Position numbers and translations under genes: made by a program. The notes under the pieces are model-generated. The model worked only from the letters and a program-made list of their open reading frames with translations, did no database searches and was not told the origin of the DNA. Positions 24,510-33,420 of a stretch of DNA of 62,587 nucleotides are shown piece after piece; position 1 is the stretch's first letter, and each line of letters opens with the position of its first letter. Source of the DNA: Clostridia bacterium (lineage in GTDB: Bacteria; Bacillota; Clostridia; Oscillospirales; CAG-272); assembly GCA_017547755.1 (NCBI GenBank), contig JAFYOX010000064.1:1-62587 (forward strand), given 5' to 3'.

Positions 24510-25409
24510 ATTACCATACGACATATCAAAATTTTCGAAGCCGTGTGCGACTGCGGCTGCAATACGACCAAAGCGGCGGAACAGCTGCACATGACCCAGC
24601 CGGCGGTCAGTTTGGCGATCGCCGAACTGGAGAATTATTACGGCGTGCGGCTGTTTGACCGCATTGCACGCCGGCTTTACCTCAGCGAAGCCGGACGGAG
24701 ATTCCGCGAATATTCGCGCAGCATCTCGCTGACCTTTGACGACATGGAAAAAACGGTGCGCGAATGGGAGAAAAACGGCGTGATCCGCGTCGGCGCGAGC
24801 ATTTCGATCGGTTCGATGCTCCTGCCGGAGTATGCGGCGCAGTTCCGTGAAACGCATCCCGAAACGTCGGTACGTGTCAAAGTTGACCGTTCCGACCGTC
24901 TGGAAAGTGCGGCTCTGCAGAATGAGATCGATTTTGCTCTGATGGAAGGGATCGTTCACGATGAAAACCTTGTTTCGGAGGATTTCATGGAGGACAGTCT
25001 CGCCGTCATCGCGTCGTCCGAACAGTTTGAAAACGGCACGGTGATCGCGCCGGAAGACTTCCTTCGGATGGATTTTCTTCTGCGCGAACACGGCAGCGGT
25101 ACCCGCGAGGTGTTTGATAGTACCCTTGCGGCGTTGGAATATCCGCTTCCCGAACCGGTCTGGGAGAGCCTCAGCACCGCCGCGCTCATGAATGCCGCGT
25201 GTGCCGGGTTGGGCGTTGCGATCATCCCGAAACGGATGGCAGACGAAAAAATTGCCGGCGGACGGGTGGCGCAGCTCTTCGTCGAAGGGATCGAATTCCG
25301 AAGAAAATATAAGATCGTGTACCACAAAAACAAGCATCTGACGGCGGCCGCGCTCGATTTTCTCGAACTGTGCCGCACACTCGGAGGAAAAAACGATGGT
25401 CATACTTGA
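24510..25409 (+). CDS. LysR-family transcriptional regulator, apparent ATT start
   Basis: Regulator with an N-terminal winged helix (TIRHIKIFEAVCDCGCNTTKAAEQLHMTQPAVSLAIAELENYYGVRLFDR, residues 2-51) and a periplasmic-binding-like effector domain (about 90-295). The full family N-terminus is present only if translation begins at ATT 24510: an in-frame TGA lies at 24501 and no ATG, GTG or TTG occurs before GTG 24543, which would delete the first helix. GGAG ends 9 nt before the ATT. A sequencing error is the alternative. It probably controls the divergent CHR genes and perhaps the overlapping GxGYxYP gene. Confidence 0.82.
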   Translation: MTIRHIKIFEAVCDCGCNTTKAAEQLHMTQPAVSLAIAELENYYGVRLFDRIARRLYLSEAGRRFREYSRSISLTFDDMEKTVREWEKNGVIRVGASISIGSMLLPEYAAQFRETHPETSVRVKVDRSDRLESAALQNEIDFALMEGIVHDENLVSEDFMEDSLAVIASSEQFENGTVIAPEDFLRMDFLLREHGSGTREVFDSTLAALEYPLPEPVWESLSTAALMNAACAGLGVAIIPKRMADEKIAGGRVAQLFVEGIEFRRKYKIVYHKNKHLTAAALDFLELCRTLGGKNDGHT

Positions 25410-27129
25410 TATCAACAACGCGCTCAAAGGCCGCGACAGCGTAACGCGGTACGATCTGTTCCGGTTTACGACCTGTCTGCAGGGGCTTTTGAACCGCGAA
25501 AAGCCGCAGCTTTTTCTGCTCTGGGAGGAGCATGACCGGTTCTGGCTCGATTACATGACCGGAGAGGGAAAATTTCTGGAGCATGAACCGCTCCGGACGG
25601 CGGAATCCGTGGAAGAAATCCTTGCGATGTTCGCGGATTTTATCCGTTCCTGCGGACTGATTTACTGGGACGAAGACGTTCCGGCGACGCTCAATGCCGC
25701 GACGACGGCGTGCGCGGTGCGGGGATATCTTCCGATCCGCGCCGGAAATGCGGCGAATATTGTGCAGTCCGTTACGGGTGCGGACGTGCGGATCGACCTG
25801 CGCGGGCGCTTTACCGGAAGCGGAACCGTCTGGGAAACGGACGAACCGTCCACGGGCAGTGCGAAGTGCGACGCGTATGTCTGGGCACTTACGAAATTTA
25901 TGGAGGACTGCGCGGACGATCTGCTGGAACTTTCTCCCGACGGCATGAAGTGGCGGGACAGCGAGCCGTTCTATCCCGATATGGGAAATGCGTTCGTTCC
26001 GAACATGGACTACGCCGTTGCACGGCGTGCGTTTACGTTTGATCTCTTCTGCTTCGGCGACGAAGCACCGTCCGACGATCCGACGCAGCCGGTCGGCTGT
26101 GATCTTGCGATGATGAAGCGGATCCTGAACGAACAGTACCGCCGGACAAACGGCGAAAAAATGATCACCGTATGCGGATTCAACCCGTGGCACATCAAAT
26201 ATACCACGCACGGCGGCCGCGGAAGTCACGAACCGGTGGAATCGGAATGGAGGCTGTCCGAAATTCTGTCGGCATACAACTGCATCAAGGATGCGGATGC
26301 CGCCGGATATTGCGGACTTGCCAATGCTTCGGTTTACCGTCACTATCCGCTGAAAAAACGATACACCAACCGTCCGCCGAAGCCTCCGGCAGACGGTTAC
26401 GACCGGAACAAAACCTACATTTTGTTCTATGTCGGGGACTATGATTCCGCCGCATGGACGGCGCGGTTCATTCCGCGCTGGTCGAAGGACCCGAATCTCG
26501 GGAAGCTTCCTCTGATGTGGTGCTTCAATCCGAATCTGTCCGACCGCATTCCGATGGCGTTCGATTATGTTTACGAGCACTTCACGGACAACGACTGGTT
26601 TGCCGCCGGAGACTCCGGTGCGGGCTACAACAACCCGCGTCTGCTGTACGAACCGCGGATTCATTCCGAGCTCCCGTCCGGTGCGCAGGCGAATATCGTA
26701 CATAACCGGAAGTATTTCGAGCAGTTCGATCTTTCCATCATCGGGTTTGTCATCAACAGCGTTTATCCGCTGGACAACCGGCAGAAATATGACCTTGCGG
26801 AATTTGCGAAGGAAGGGGTCGGGTATCTCGGACACGGCGATCCGGCGAGTGTCGTGAACGGAACGCCGTTCATTCCGCATACCTGCGACATTGCCGCCGA
26901 AAATGCCGATCCTCAGAAGGCTGCACGGCAGGCGGTGGACTGGATGAACACCCGGCATCCGGACAAAAAGTTCCATATTTTCCGCACAATTCTCGTTTCG
27001 CCGACGAATCATGCGGCGATTTATGAAGAGATCAAGCGTCTTGCACCGGAAAAGGACATCGAGCTTCTCGATCCGCGGACATTCTTTGCCTATCTGAAAA
27101 CCGCCGTAACGAACGGCGAAACATTCTGA
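25396..27129 (+). CDS. GxGYxYP family putative glycoside hydrolase
   Basis: Large soluble 577-aa protein matching the GxGYxYP family, proposed carbohydrate-active enzymes of unproven activity. The name motif is seen as AAGDSGAGYNNPRLL near residue 410. Other conserved-looking parts are the N-terminal GLLNREKPQLFLLWEEHDRFWLDYM (about 29-53), VCGFNPWHIKY near 257, and ILFYVGDYDSAAWTARFIPRWSKDPNLG near 340. No signal peptide. The start overlaps the lysR end by 14 nt, with GGAGGA just upstream, so the two are translated from one transcript, an unusual pairing for this family. Confidence 0.75.
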   Translation: MVILDINNALKGRDSVTRYDLFRFTTCLQGLLNREKPQLFLLWEEHDRFWLDYMTGEGKFLEHEPLRTAESVEEILAMFADFIRSCGLIYWDEDVPATLNAATTACAVRGYLPIRAGNAANIVQSVTGADVRIDLRGRFTGSGTVWETDEPSTGSAKCDAYVWALTKFMEDCADDLLELSPDGMKWRDSEPFYPDMGNAFVPNMDYAVARRAFTFDLFCFGDEAPSDDPTQPVGCDLAMMKRILNEQYRRTNGEKMITVCGFNPWHIKYTTHGGRGSHEPVESEWRLSEILSAYNCIKDADAAGYCGLANASVYRHYPLKKRYTNRPPKPPADGYDRNKTYILFYVGDYDSAAWTARFIPRWSKDPNLGKLPLMWCFNPNLSDRIPMAFDYVYEHFTDNDWFAAGDSGAGYNNPRLLYEPRIHSELPSGAQANIVHNRKYFEQFDLSIIGFVINSVYPLDNRQKYDLAEFAKEGVGYLGHGDPASVVNGTPFIPHTCDIAAENADPQKAARQAVDWMNTRHPDKKFHIFRTILVSPTNHAAIYEEIKRLAPEKDIELLDPRTFFAYLKTAVTNGETF

Positions 27130-27156
27130 GAAAACAAAATTCTACATTATTATATA

Positions 27157-27215
27157 GTATAAAGGTTTTTGAAAGGGGTGCATGGGAAGTTTTTCCTTGA
27201 AAAGTTTCCTATGCG
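27157..27215 (+). repeat. Intergenic palindromic repeat, forward copy in hslO leader
   Basis: Tail GTATAAAGGTTTTTGAAAGG then an imperfect palindrome (27180-27214, GCAT-GGGAA...TTCC-ATGC). It ends 9 nt before the hslO ATG, where no clear Shine-Dalgarno sequence is visible. Confidence 0.8.
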
Positions 27216-27224
27216 AAAAATATT

Positions 27225-28127
27225 ATGAACAGCATCATCATGCGCGCGATTTCGTCCGATGGCGGGATCCGCGTGATCTACTGCGACAGCACCGAAATTG
27301 TAAAGAAATCCTGTGAGATCCACCACACCTCCAAAACGATGACCGCGGTTCTCGGCCGTGCGCTCACCGGAACTTCGCTGATGGCGAGCCTTCTCAAGGA
27401 CAAGGACAACACGCTGACGTTCCAGCTTCGCGGCGACGGTCCCTGCGGCAGTGTTGTCTGTGTCGGCGACTACATGGGCAACGTACGCGGCTACGTGGAT
27501 GATCCGTCCGTGGAACTTCCTCCGAATGCGGTCGGCAAACTGGACGTCGGCGGCGCGGTCGGACGCGGATCCATGTACATCATCAAGGACCTCGGCATGA
27601 ACGAGCCCTACGTAGGGGTTGCGCCGATCGTTTCCGGCGAAATTGCGGAAGATCTCACGGAATATTTTGCGACCAGTGAACAGACGCCCACCGTCTGCGC
27701 GCTTGGCGTTCGTGTGGATCACGACAACATGTGCTACGCGGCCGGCGGTTACCTCGTTCAGCTGATGCCCGGCTACTACGAAGAAGACATTCCGATCCTC
27801 GAAGGCAACATCAGCAAGATGGAATCCGTTTCCAAGCTGATCGCCGACGGCAAGACCGGCGAAGAGATCATTGCCATGATCCTCGAAGGCATCGGCTACG
27901 AAATGTTTGACGAATTCGACATCGACTATCTCTGCCCGTGCGACCGCGAAAAGTACCTCCGCGCGCTCATCGGTCTGAACGAAGAAGACATGAACGAGCT
28001 CCGCGAAGCCGGCGAACCCGTCGAAACCAACTGCCGTTTCTGCGGCAAAAAGTTCGTTTTCGAACTCGACGAGCTCGATGCCGCCCGTGCGGAAGCCAGA
28101 CGCAAGTCTGCTGACTCCGAAGAATAA
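27225..28127 (+). CDS. hslO: Redox-regulated chaperone Hsp33
   Basis: Holdase activated by oxidation and unfolding that protects proteins during oxidative stress. The N-terminal domain starts NSIIMRAISSDGGIRVIYCDSTEIV, with TGTSLMASLLKDKDNTLTFQLRGDGPCGSVVCVGDYMGNVRGYV near 45-90. The redox switch is in the C-terminal zinc region: CPC near residue 237 and CRFC near 269, matching CxC...CxxC. The length, 300 aa, is typical. A palindromic repeat fills the space immediately upstream. Terminated at 28138-28175. Confidence 0.96.
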   Translation: MNSIIMRAISSDGGIRVIYCDSTEIVKKSCEIHHTSKTMTAVLGRALTGTSLMASLLKDKDNTLTFQLRGDGPCGSVVCVGDYMGNVRGYVDDPSVELPPNAVGKLDVGGAVGRGSMYIIKDLGMNEPYVGVAPIVSGEIAEDLTEYFATSEQTPTVCALGVRVDHDNMCYAAGGYLVQLMPGYYEEDIPILEGNISKMESVSKLIADGKTGEEIIAMILEGIGYEMFDEFDIDYLCPCDREKYLRALIGLNEEDMNELREAGEPVETNCRFCGKKFVFELDELDAARAEARRKSADSEE

Positions 28128-28137
28128 TTCAATCCTT

Positions 28138-28175
28138 ACCTCCCGGGACTTATGTTTCGGGAGGTGTTTTTGTTT
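28138..28175 (+). terminator. Terminator of hslO
   Basis: ACCTCCCG (28138-28145) pairs with CGGGAGGT (28158-28165), followed by GTTTTTGTTT. Confidence 0.85.
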
Positions 28176-28197
28176 GTGAGTGCGGGTTTTTCGTTTA

Positions 28198-28873
28198 GGG
28201 GATACGGGGGATACGGGGGATACGGTCGCTTTTTGAAAAAAGCTCCGCAAAAACTTTTATACGGTGTAGCCGGTTTGTTGGGTTGATATGGGAGAGAAAA
28301 AAGAATTTTTTGATGGGGCTGTGCGCTGACATTTGGGATATCCCAGCCTATAAAATGGGAGCGATCCAAAACCTATGTAGTAGTGGAGACGGAAGTCAGG
28401 GGCCGCCGAGACCCTGACTTCCCACGCCGTATGGGATAACCGTGATTTCGTGCAATCGATTGAAATCCTTCTACATTTTGTCAGCTTCCGCGCGGCTTGG
28501 CTATACCGCCGTCCGCGCTTTCCGTCAGTTCTATCGGCTGACGTATCGTCTGCACAAACATAAAGCACGAACGGCGGTAGCCAAGGAGTGCGGATGCTGA
28601 CAAAATGCAGAAGGGTATCTTCACTTCGCACGATATCCCGGTTATCCCATACGGCGAGGGAAATCAGGGTCTCGGCGGCCCCTGATTTCCGTCTCCACCC
28701 TTCCTCAGGCTTTGGATCGCTCCACTCCTGTCAACTGGGATAAACTAAATGGCTACGCACAGACCCATCAAGAATCCCCCTTTCAAACCCATATCAGCCC
28801 CACAAACCGGCTACATCGTATAAAAGTTTTTGCGGAGCTTTTTTCAAAAAGCGACCGTATCCCCCGTATCCCC
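28198..28873. repeat. 676-bp imperfect palindromic element, non-coding
   Basis: Left arm 28198-28521 and right arm 28562-28873 are inverted copies of each other over their whole length, leaving a 40-nt centre that itself holds CGTCAG/CTGACG (28523-28528, 28538-28543). The ends carry GTATAAAAGTTTTTGCGGAG plus a palindrome, related to the short repeats elsewhere. Each arm contains a conserved 11-bp hairpin (28391-28422; 28659-28690). No significant ORF lies inside. The left arm is also homologous to 62304-62587. It could be a non-autonomous mobile element or a large structured RNA. It fills most of the 886-nt gap 28128-29013. Confidence 0.9.
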
Positions 28874-29013
28874 TTTCCAAACGATCCGCACACTCTCCCC
28901 CATGCAGTTTTTTCAAAAAACTTTTCCCGGAAACCGTCGATTTTTAACCCCGTTTATGTTATAATGGACGCAACTTAATTCCAAGCTGTACGGCTTGACA
29001 ATGCGAGGTTTTT

Positions 29014-29907
29014 ATGGCTAATCTGCTTGTTGTTCTTCTGATCCTGCTGTATACGTGCCAGTCGGGTTTCGCGAATATGTTCCAGCGGAACTATCCCGGC
29101 GACAAACGGTACGCATCGCAGGTGTACTCCGTGTTTTACGGAGTGATCGTCTCTCTTGCGACCTTCATTTTTGCCGGATTTTCCATCCGTCCGTCGCTCA
29201 CGACCGCTCTGCTCGGCATCGCCAACGGCGCGGTTCTGGTGACCTATAACGCCATGCTTATCAAGGCTTCGGCGGCCGGTCCGTTCTCGATCGTCATGAT
29301 CTTCAACCTCTCCGGCGGTATCCTGATCCCGATGTTCCAGTCGATCCTGCAGGATCCCACCCAGCTTTCCGCGCTCCAGTACGGCGCGATCGCCCTCATG
29401 CTCGTTTCCTTCGTCTTCCTCAATCTGGAAGATAAAAAGAGCGGCGAAAAAACCGTCTCCGCGAAATTCCTGATCTACTCTCTCCTGCTCGGTCTCGCGA
29501 ACGGTATTTACGGTACCCTTCTCAATGTCCAGAAATCCCTTATGAACGAAGCCGAAAGCGCGGAAATGATCGTCTGCACGTTCCTTTCCTCCGCCGTCTT
29601 CGCGTTCGTTCTTCTGATGATCCAGGCCGGCAAGTCCGCTCTCCCGAGCTTCCGTCAGAATACCAAATCCGCGATCTTCGTCACCGCGGCATCCGTTTCC
29701 GCGGCAGCGGCAGTCAATCTCCTGATGTACGCTCTCAGCCTCGTCAACGTCGCGGTCCTCTACGCGATGGACAACGGCGGCGTCCTGCTCGTGTCGGTCC
29801 TGTGGTCGGTCGTCATCCTCAAGGAAAAGATCGGCCGCAACAAGATCATCGGTCTCGTGCTTGCCCTCATCGCCATCTTCGCGCTCGGCTTCCTGCACGG
29901 AGTCTGA
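29014..29907 (+). CDS. EamA/DMT-superfamily transporter
   Basis: Integral membrane protein of the drug/metabolite transporter type with about ten helices, made of two five-helix halves (about 1-140 and 150-297). The first half reads LLVVLLILLYTCQSGFANMF and LLGIANGAVLVTYNAMLIKASAAGPFSIVMIFNLSGGILIPM; the second half ends DNGGVLLVSVLWSVVILKEKIGRNKIIGLVLALIAIFALGFL. The substrate is unknown. RBS GCGAGG; a TATAAT is at 28960-28965. The hydrolase gene follows 4 nt downstream. Confidence 0.88.
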   Translation: MANLLVVLLILLYTCQSGFANMFQRNYPGDKRYASQVYSVFYGVIVSLATFIFAGFSIRPSLTTALLGIANGAVLVTYNAMLIKASAAGPFSIVMIFNLSGGILIPMFQSILQDPTQLSALQYGAIALMLVSFVFLNLEDKKSGEKTVSAKFLIYSLLLGLANGIYGTLLNVQKSLMNEAESAEMIVCTFLSSAVFAFVLLMIQAGKSALPSFRQNTKSAIFVTAASVSAAAAVNLLMYALSLVNVAVLYAMDNGGVLLVSVLWSVVILKEKIGRNKIIGLVLALIAIFALGFLHGV

Positions 29908-29911
29908 TTCC

Positions 29912-30838
29912 ATGAAAACAGAATTTTTTACGTTCGAAAGTCACGATAATATCTCCCTTCCCGCGGTTCTGTGGATCCCCGAAGGAACTCCCAAAGCCGT
30001 TCTGCAGATCACGCACGGCATGACCGAGCACATAGGCCGGTATGACGCCCTCGCGGAAGCCCTGACTGCACGCGGGATCGCCGCTGCCGGATTCGACCTG
30101 CGCGGTCACGGGAAGAATCCCGGAGACCCTGCCTGCGCCGCGTTCGGCGAACACGGCTGGGAAGCGTCCCTTGAGGATATGCACCGTTTTTCTGCTGTCC
30201 TCACGGAACGTTTTCCGGCAATCCCGCGTTTTCTGCTCGGCTTCTCGCTCGGTTCGTTCCTTGTCAGAGAATATCTGAACCGGTACGACGATTCCCTCAC
30301 AGGTGTACTGATCGCCGGAACCGGTCATCAGCCGGGGTTCGTCCTGTCGGTCATGGCCGCCGTCGTGAAAACGCAGGTGAAGAAAGCCGGATTCGACCGC
30401 ACCACGCCTCTTGTGGAAAACCTATCGTTCGGAACGTACAACAAAAAATTTGCGCCGAACCGTACGCCGTCCGACTGGCTCTGTTCGGACGATGCACAGC
30501 TCGACGCCTACCGTGCGGATCCGCTCTGCCGTCCGGCGATCTCTTCCGGTCTGTTTCTCCGGCTTCTCGAATCCATGAAGCGAACGGGAAACCCGGAAAT
30601 TTACACCAATGTGCGCCGTGATCTGCCCGTTCTGCTTCTCTCCGGGGAAGACGATCCGGTCGGCGACAGCGGCAAAGGCGTACAGCGCGTGGAACAGGCT
30701 ATGCGTAAAGCCGGAATGCAAAACGTTTCCGCAAAACTCTTCCCCGGCGCAAGACACGATATTTTCCACGAAGAATCCGGCAGACAGGCATTCCAGGTAC
30801 GGGATGTACTGACCACGTGGATCTTAAACCATTGCTGA
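29912..30838 (+). CDS. Alpha/beta hydrolase, monoacylglycerol-lipase-like
   Basis: Serine hydrolase resembling lysophospholipases or monoglyceride lipases (Hydrolase_4 type). It has the oxyanion motif ITHGMTEHIGRYDALAEALTARGIAAAGFDLRGHG (about 30-65), nucleophile elbow LLGFSLGSFLVREYL near 103-108 (GxSxG), acid LLSGEDDPVGD near 247 and His FPGARHDIFHEE near 276. The ATG at 29912 follows the transporter stop by 4 nt, implying one operon. No signal peptide. Terminator at 30850-30885. Confidence 0.9.
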   Translation: MKTEFFTFESHDNISLPAVLWIPEGTPKAVLQITHGMTEHIGRYDALAEALTARGIAAAGFDLRGHGKNPGDPACAAFGEHGWEASLEDMHRFSAVLTERFPAIPRFLLGFSLGSFLVREYLNRYDDSLTGVLIAGTGHQPGFVLSVMAAVVKTQVKKAGFDRTTPLVENLSFGTYNKKFAPNRTPSDWLCSDDAQLDAYRADPLCRPAISSGLFLRLLESMKRTGNPEIYTNVRRDLPVLLLSGEDDPVGDSGKGVQRVEQAMRKAGMQNVSAKLFPGARHDIFHEESGRQAFQVRDVLTTWILNHC

Positions 30839-30849
30839 ATATCATAAAA

Positions 30850-30885
30850 ACAGCCTCGATCACAAAGGATCGAGGCTGTTTTGTG
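30850..30885. terminator. Terminator between hydrolase and FAD oxidoreductase genes
   Basis: ACAGCCTCGATC (30850-30861) pairs with GATCGAGGCTGT (30868-30879), then TTTTG. The upstream A-run lets it serve the convergent gene too. Confidence 0.88.
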
Positions 30886-30901
30886 TATCCGGGAATCCGT
30901 T

Positions 30902-32140
30902 TTAATGATATTCTGCGGGAATCAGCGCGTCGTCAAAGTGAATCATGACATTTTCGCTTTCCAGAACCGACTGCACCTTCCGGATATCGCAGTCCGTGAC
31001 CGCGCAGTTTTCATCGATCGCATGGCTTGCCGCGACCGCCGCCGCCTGACCCGTGAGGATCGCCGGAGGAATCACGCGGAAGACATCCCATGCATAACCG
31101 TCCGCGGACGCACTCCGTCCTGCGGTGATGATGTTGTCAAATCCCCGTCTGGTCAGCGAACGGAGCGGTACTTCGTAAAGGAAATCGCGGCGGTCAAAGT
31201 CGCAGATCGCACAGACCGAGTCGTCGAAATGCCTGTATTTATCTTCTTCGTGCACGGTGATGTCCCCGTCGATGCGGCGCGTCGTGCGGAACTGCGGCAT
31301 CATCGGAAGGGTCGTCACTTCGCGGAACAGACGGTCGTCCTTCTTCAGCTTTTCGAGCATATCGATCTGGTTGCGGATGAGGTAATCGCTCACGTTTTCC
31401 ACGCTCGTACCCCAGTACAGCGGGACGTTGTCCGGCTGACCGCCGCCGTAGAGGTTCGCACTGCCGCCGGCAATCGTCGTGACCGCACGGTGTGCCTGTC
31501 CGCTTTCGATCGCGCGCTTGCAGCTTTCGATGGAAATCTGACGCGCAAAATACGAATAGAAATTGCGGCCGTCCACGGTCGGGATGCCCGCACGCTGAAC
31601 GATGTCGCAGTCCCCGGTCGTGTCGATGACCTGCTTTGCAACGTAGAATTCAAGCCCCGACTTGCTGTCGGTGATGATGCCGGTGCAATGACCGCCGTCC
31701 ATGACCGGATAGGACGCAAGGCAGTCGAACAGGAGTTTTACGCCTGCGTCACGGAGAAGTTCCGTGAGCTGCATCGCAAAAATGTACGGTGAGTATGCGG
31801 TATCGTAGCGCCGTCCGATGTCGGCGGGAGCGTCCGCGTTCGTTTCCTTCCAGAACGGATGCAGGGTGTCGTAGCCGTATCTGATCGACAGGCGCAGGAA
31901 TTCTTCCGCCATGCCTTTGCAGATCGGGATCCCGCGGCCGTTGCACATCGGGACGAAATAATTGATCAGCCCCATCGTCGCAAGTCCGCCGAGCACGGTC
32001 GATTTTTCGAGAAGCATCACTTTTTTGCCGTGTCTGGCACCTTCGAGAGCCGCCGCGCATCCGGCGATCCCGCCGCCGCAGACGATGATATCGTACGAAT
32101 CCCGCACGGGAACCGGCATTCTAAAATCGATTGTATTCAT
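30902..32140 (-). CDS. FAD-dependent oxidoreductase
   Basis: Flavoprotein of the FAD_oxidored type (fumarate reductase/FixC-like fold). The dinucleotide-binding motif IIVCGGGIAGCAAALEGARHGKKVMLLEKS spans residues 18-47. IDTTGDCDIVQRAGIP near 175 is the second FAD contact, and GRSASADGYAWDVFRVIPPAILTGQAAAVAA near 345-375 the C-terminal one. Related proteins often lie in polysaccharide-use loci. It overlaps nothing and begins 31 nt after the phosphoesterase gene ends, so it is probably its operon partner. Confidence 0.88.
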   Translation of the reverse strand: MNTIDFRMPVPVRDSYDIIVCGGGIAGCAAALEGARHGKKVMLLEKSTVLGGLATMGLINYFVPMCNGRGIPICKGMAEEFLRLSIRYGYDTLHPFWKETNADAPADIGRRYDTAYSPYIFAMQLTELLRDAGVKLLFDCLASYPVMDGGHCTGIITDSKSGLEFYVAKQVIDTTGDCDIVQRAGIPTVDGRNFYSYFARQISIESCKRAIESGQAHRAVTTIAGGSANLYGGGQPDNVPLYWGTSVENVSDYLIRNQIDMLEKLKKDDRLFREVTTLPMMPQFRTTRRIDGDITVHEEDKYRHFDDSVCAICDFDRRDFLYEVPLRSLTRRGFDNIITAGRSASADGYAWDVFRVIPPAILTGQAAAVAASHAIDENCAVTDCDIRKVQSVLESENVMIHFDDALIPAEYH

Positions 32141-32171
32141 AAAGCAATCCTTTCTTTCATTTTTTCATCAT

Positions 32172-33218
32172 TCAGTCGATGTCGCGGATGTAGTATTTGT
32201 CGCCGCCTTCGAAGAAATCCTTCCGGCGCATCGCTTCCTCGCCGAGGAGTTCCATCAGCCGGATCTGGCGTGTTTCCATCCTTCCATCTTCATAAATATC
32301 GATCACGCGGCCGCCGCGCATATCGTCATGCGCGGACATATCGTACCCGACGCATCCGTCGTATGCCATCGTGATGCCGCAGTATTCTCCCTGAAAATCA
32401 CAGAGATGTTCGTGTCCGCAGAAGATCCCCTTCACGTCGCCGCGCTGGAGACACGCCATGAACAGACCGGAATTCAGCTCTCCGGAGCAGATCGCCTCAC
32501 GCTTGCGCCCGATGAAGTTCGTCACTTCGGGGTTGCGGTAGAGGAGCTGGTATTCGATGAGCGGCACGTGCATGAACATCAGCGCCGGAATCTTCCGTCC
32601 GGCTTCGGTTTCACGCCGCACGGATTCATTATAATACCACATTACCTGATCGAACATCGGCGACGCCTGCACGCTTCCGCTTCCGAAATGCTTCGGCAGG
32701 ATCACTCTTGTATCCGCCGGGAGTCCGAAATTTTCAAGATAATCCGGGAATTCCCGGTGCGAGTCCATCGCCCAGAGGTGGTACGCCGGAACATCCGAAT
32801 CCGCTGCACGGATCGTCAGGCAGTAGTTCCCGACGCCCGAAATTTCTTGCGGACCAGCCTGCGACAGACACAGCGGAAACCGTTCGTACACCGGCTGCAT
32901 TTCTTCCTTCGTCATCGGCTGTTCCGCGTCGTGGTTGCCGTACACGTGCGCCCACGGAATGTTCCGCCGCTGAACAGGTTCCATCGCCCGTTCCAGAAAA
33001 TCGTACAGGACGGTTTCGTCAATACCACAGAGCTGGTCACCGCCGAGCATCACAAAATCCGGCTCCGTATGTGCGACGAGCGCTTCGATCCCCGCCGTCA
33101 GTTTGGGATTGAAATCCGGTTTTCCGTGGAAATCGGAGATCATCAGGATGCGGAAATGTCCGTCCGGATGAAACCGCAGGACCGGCTTTTCGATTGTCTT
33201 TGCATTGTCATCGGTCAT
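32172..33218 (-). CDS. Metallophosphoesterase (calcineurin-like)
   Basis: Dinuclear metal phosphoesterase. The five signature blocks are present in order: ILMISDFHG near residue 25, VMLGGDQLCG near 58, AHVYGNHDAEQ near 94, LMFMHVPLIEY near 187 and GIFCGHEHLCDFQG near 246. The 348-aa length and no signal peptide suggest a cytoplasmic enzyme of the Icc/purple-acid-phosphatase-like group; the substrate is unknown. First gene of a two-gene operon with the FAD oxidoreductase. Confidence 0.92.
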   Translation of the reverse strand: MTDDNAKTIEKPVLRFHPDGHFRILMISDFHGKPDFNPKLTAGIEALVAHTEPDFVMLGGDQLCGIDETVLYDFLERAMEPVQRRNIPWAHVYGNHDAEQPMTKEEMQPVYERFPLCLSQAGPQEISGVGNYCLTIRAADSDVPAYHLWAMDSHREFPDYLENFGLPADTRVILPKHFGSGSVQASPMFDQVMWYYNESVRRETEAGRKIPALMFMHVPLIEYQLLYRNPEVTNFIGRKREAICSGELNSGLFMACLQRGDVKGIFCGHEHLCDFQGEYCGITMAYDGCVGYDMSAHDDMRGGRVIDIYEDGRMETRQIRLMELLGEEAMRRKDFFEGGDKYYIRDID

Positions 33219-33300
33219 ATCGTACCTCCCGTGACTGTTTTTTACAGCATACCATACAAATATGAATACTTCATGAATTCACACAAATTCCCGGAAAATC

Positions 33301-33329
33301 TTGCAAATTCTTCGTTCATCTGTTATAAT
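33301..33329 (+). promoter_or_regulatory. Promoter of GH116 gene
   Basis: TTGCAA (33301-33306), 17-nt spacer and TATAAT (33324-33329). The predicted start near 33336 leaves about 97 nt of leader, over half of it occupied by a palindromic repeat. Confidence 0.7.
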
Positions 33330-33365
33330 CAAGCCAACCGGAAACCTCGGTTTCCAATCCATTTT

Positions 33366-33420
33366 TAAGTTTTTTGAAAGGGGTTTGGGGGAATTTTTTC
33401 CGCAAAAAGTTTCCCCCAAG
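33366..33420 (+). repeat. Intergenic palindromic repeat, forward copy in GH116 leader
   Basis: Tail TAAGTTTTTTGAAAGGGGT then a near-perfect palindrome (33385-33419), ending 13 nt before the ATG at 33433. Placed between promoter and start codon, it would form a hairpin in the mRNA leader. Confidence 0.85.

Noticed and set aside
28200-28225. GATACGGGG units in tandem at the end of the large palindrome, considered as a CRISPR-like or satellite array
   Set aside because: Only about three 9-nt units and no spacers; best seen as part of the element's terminus.
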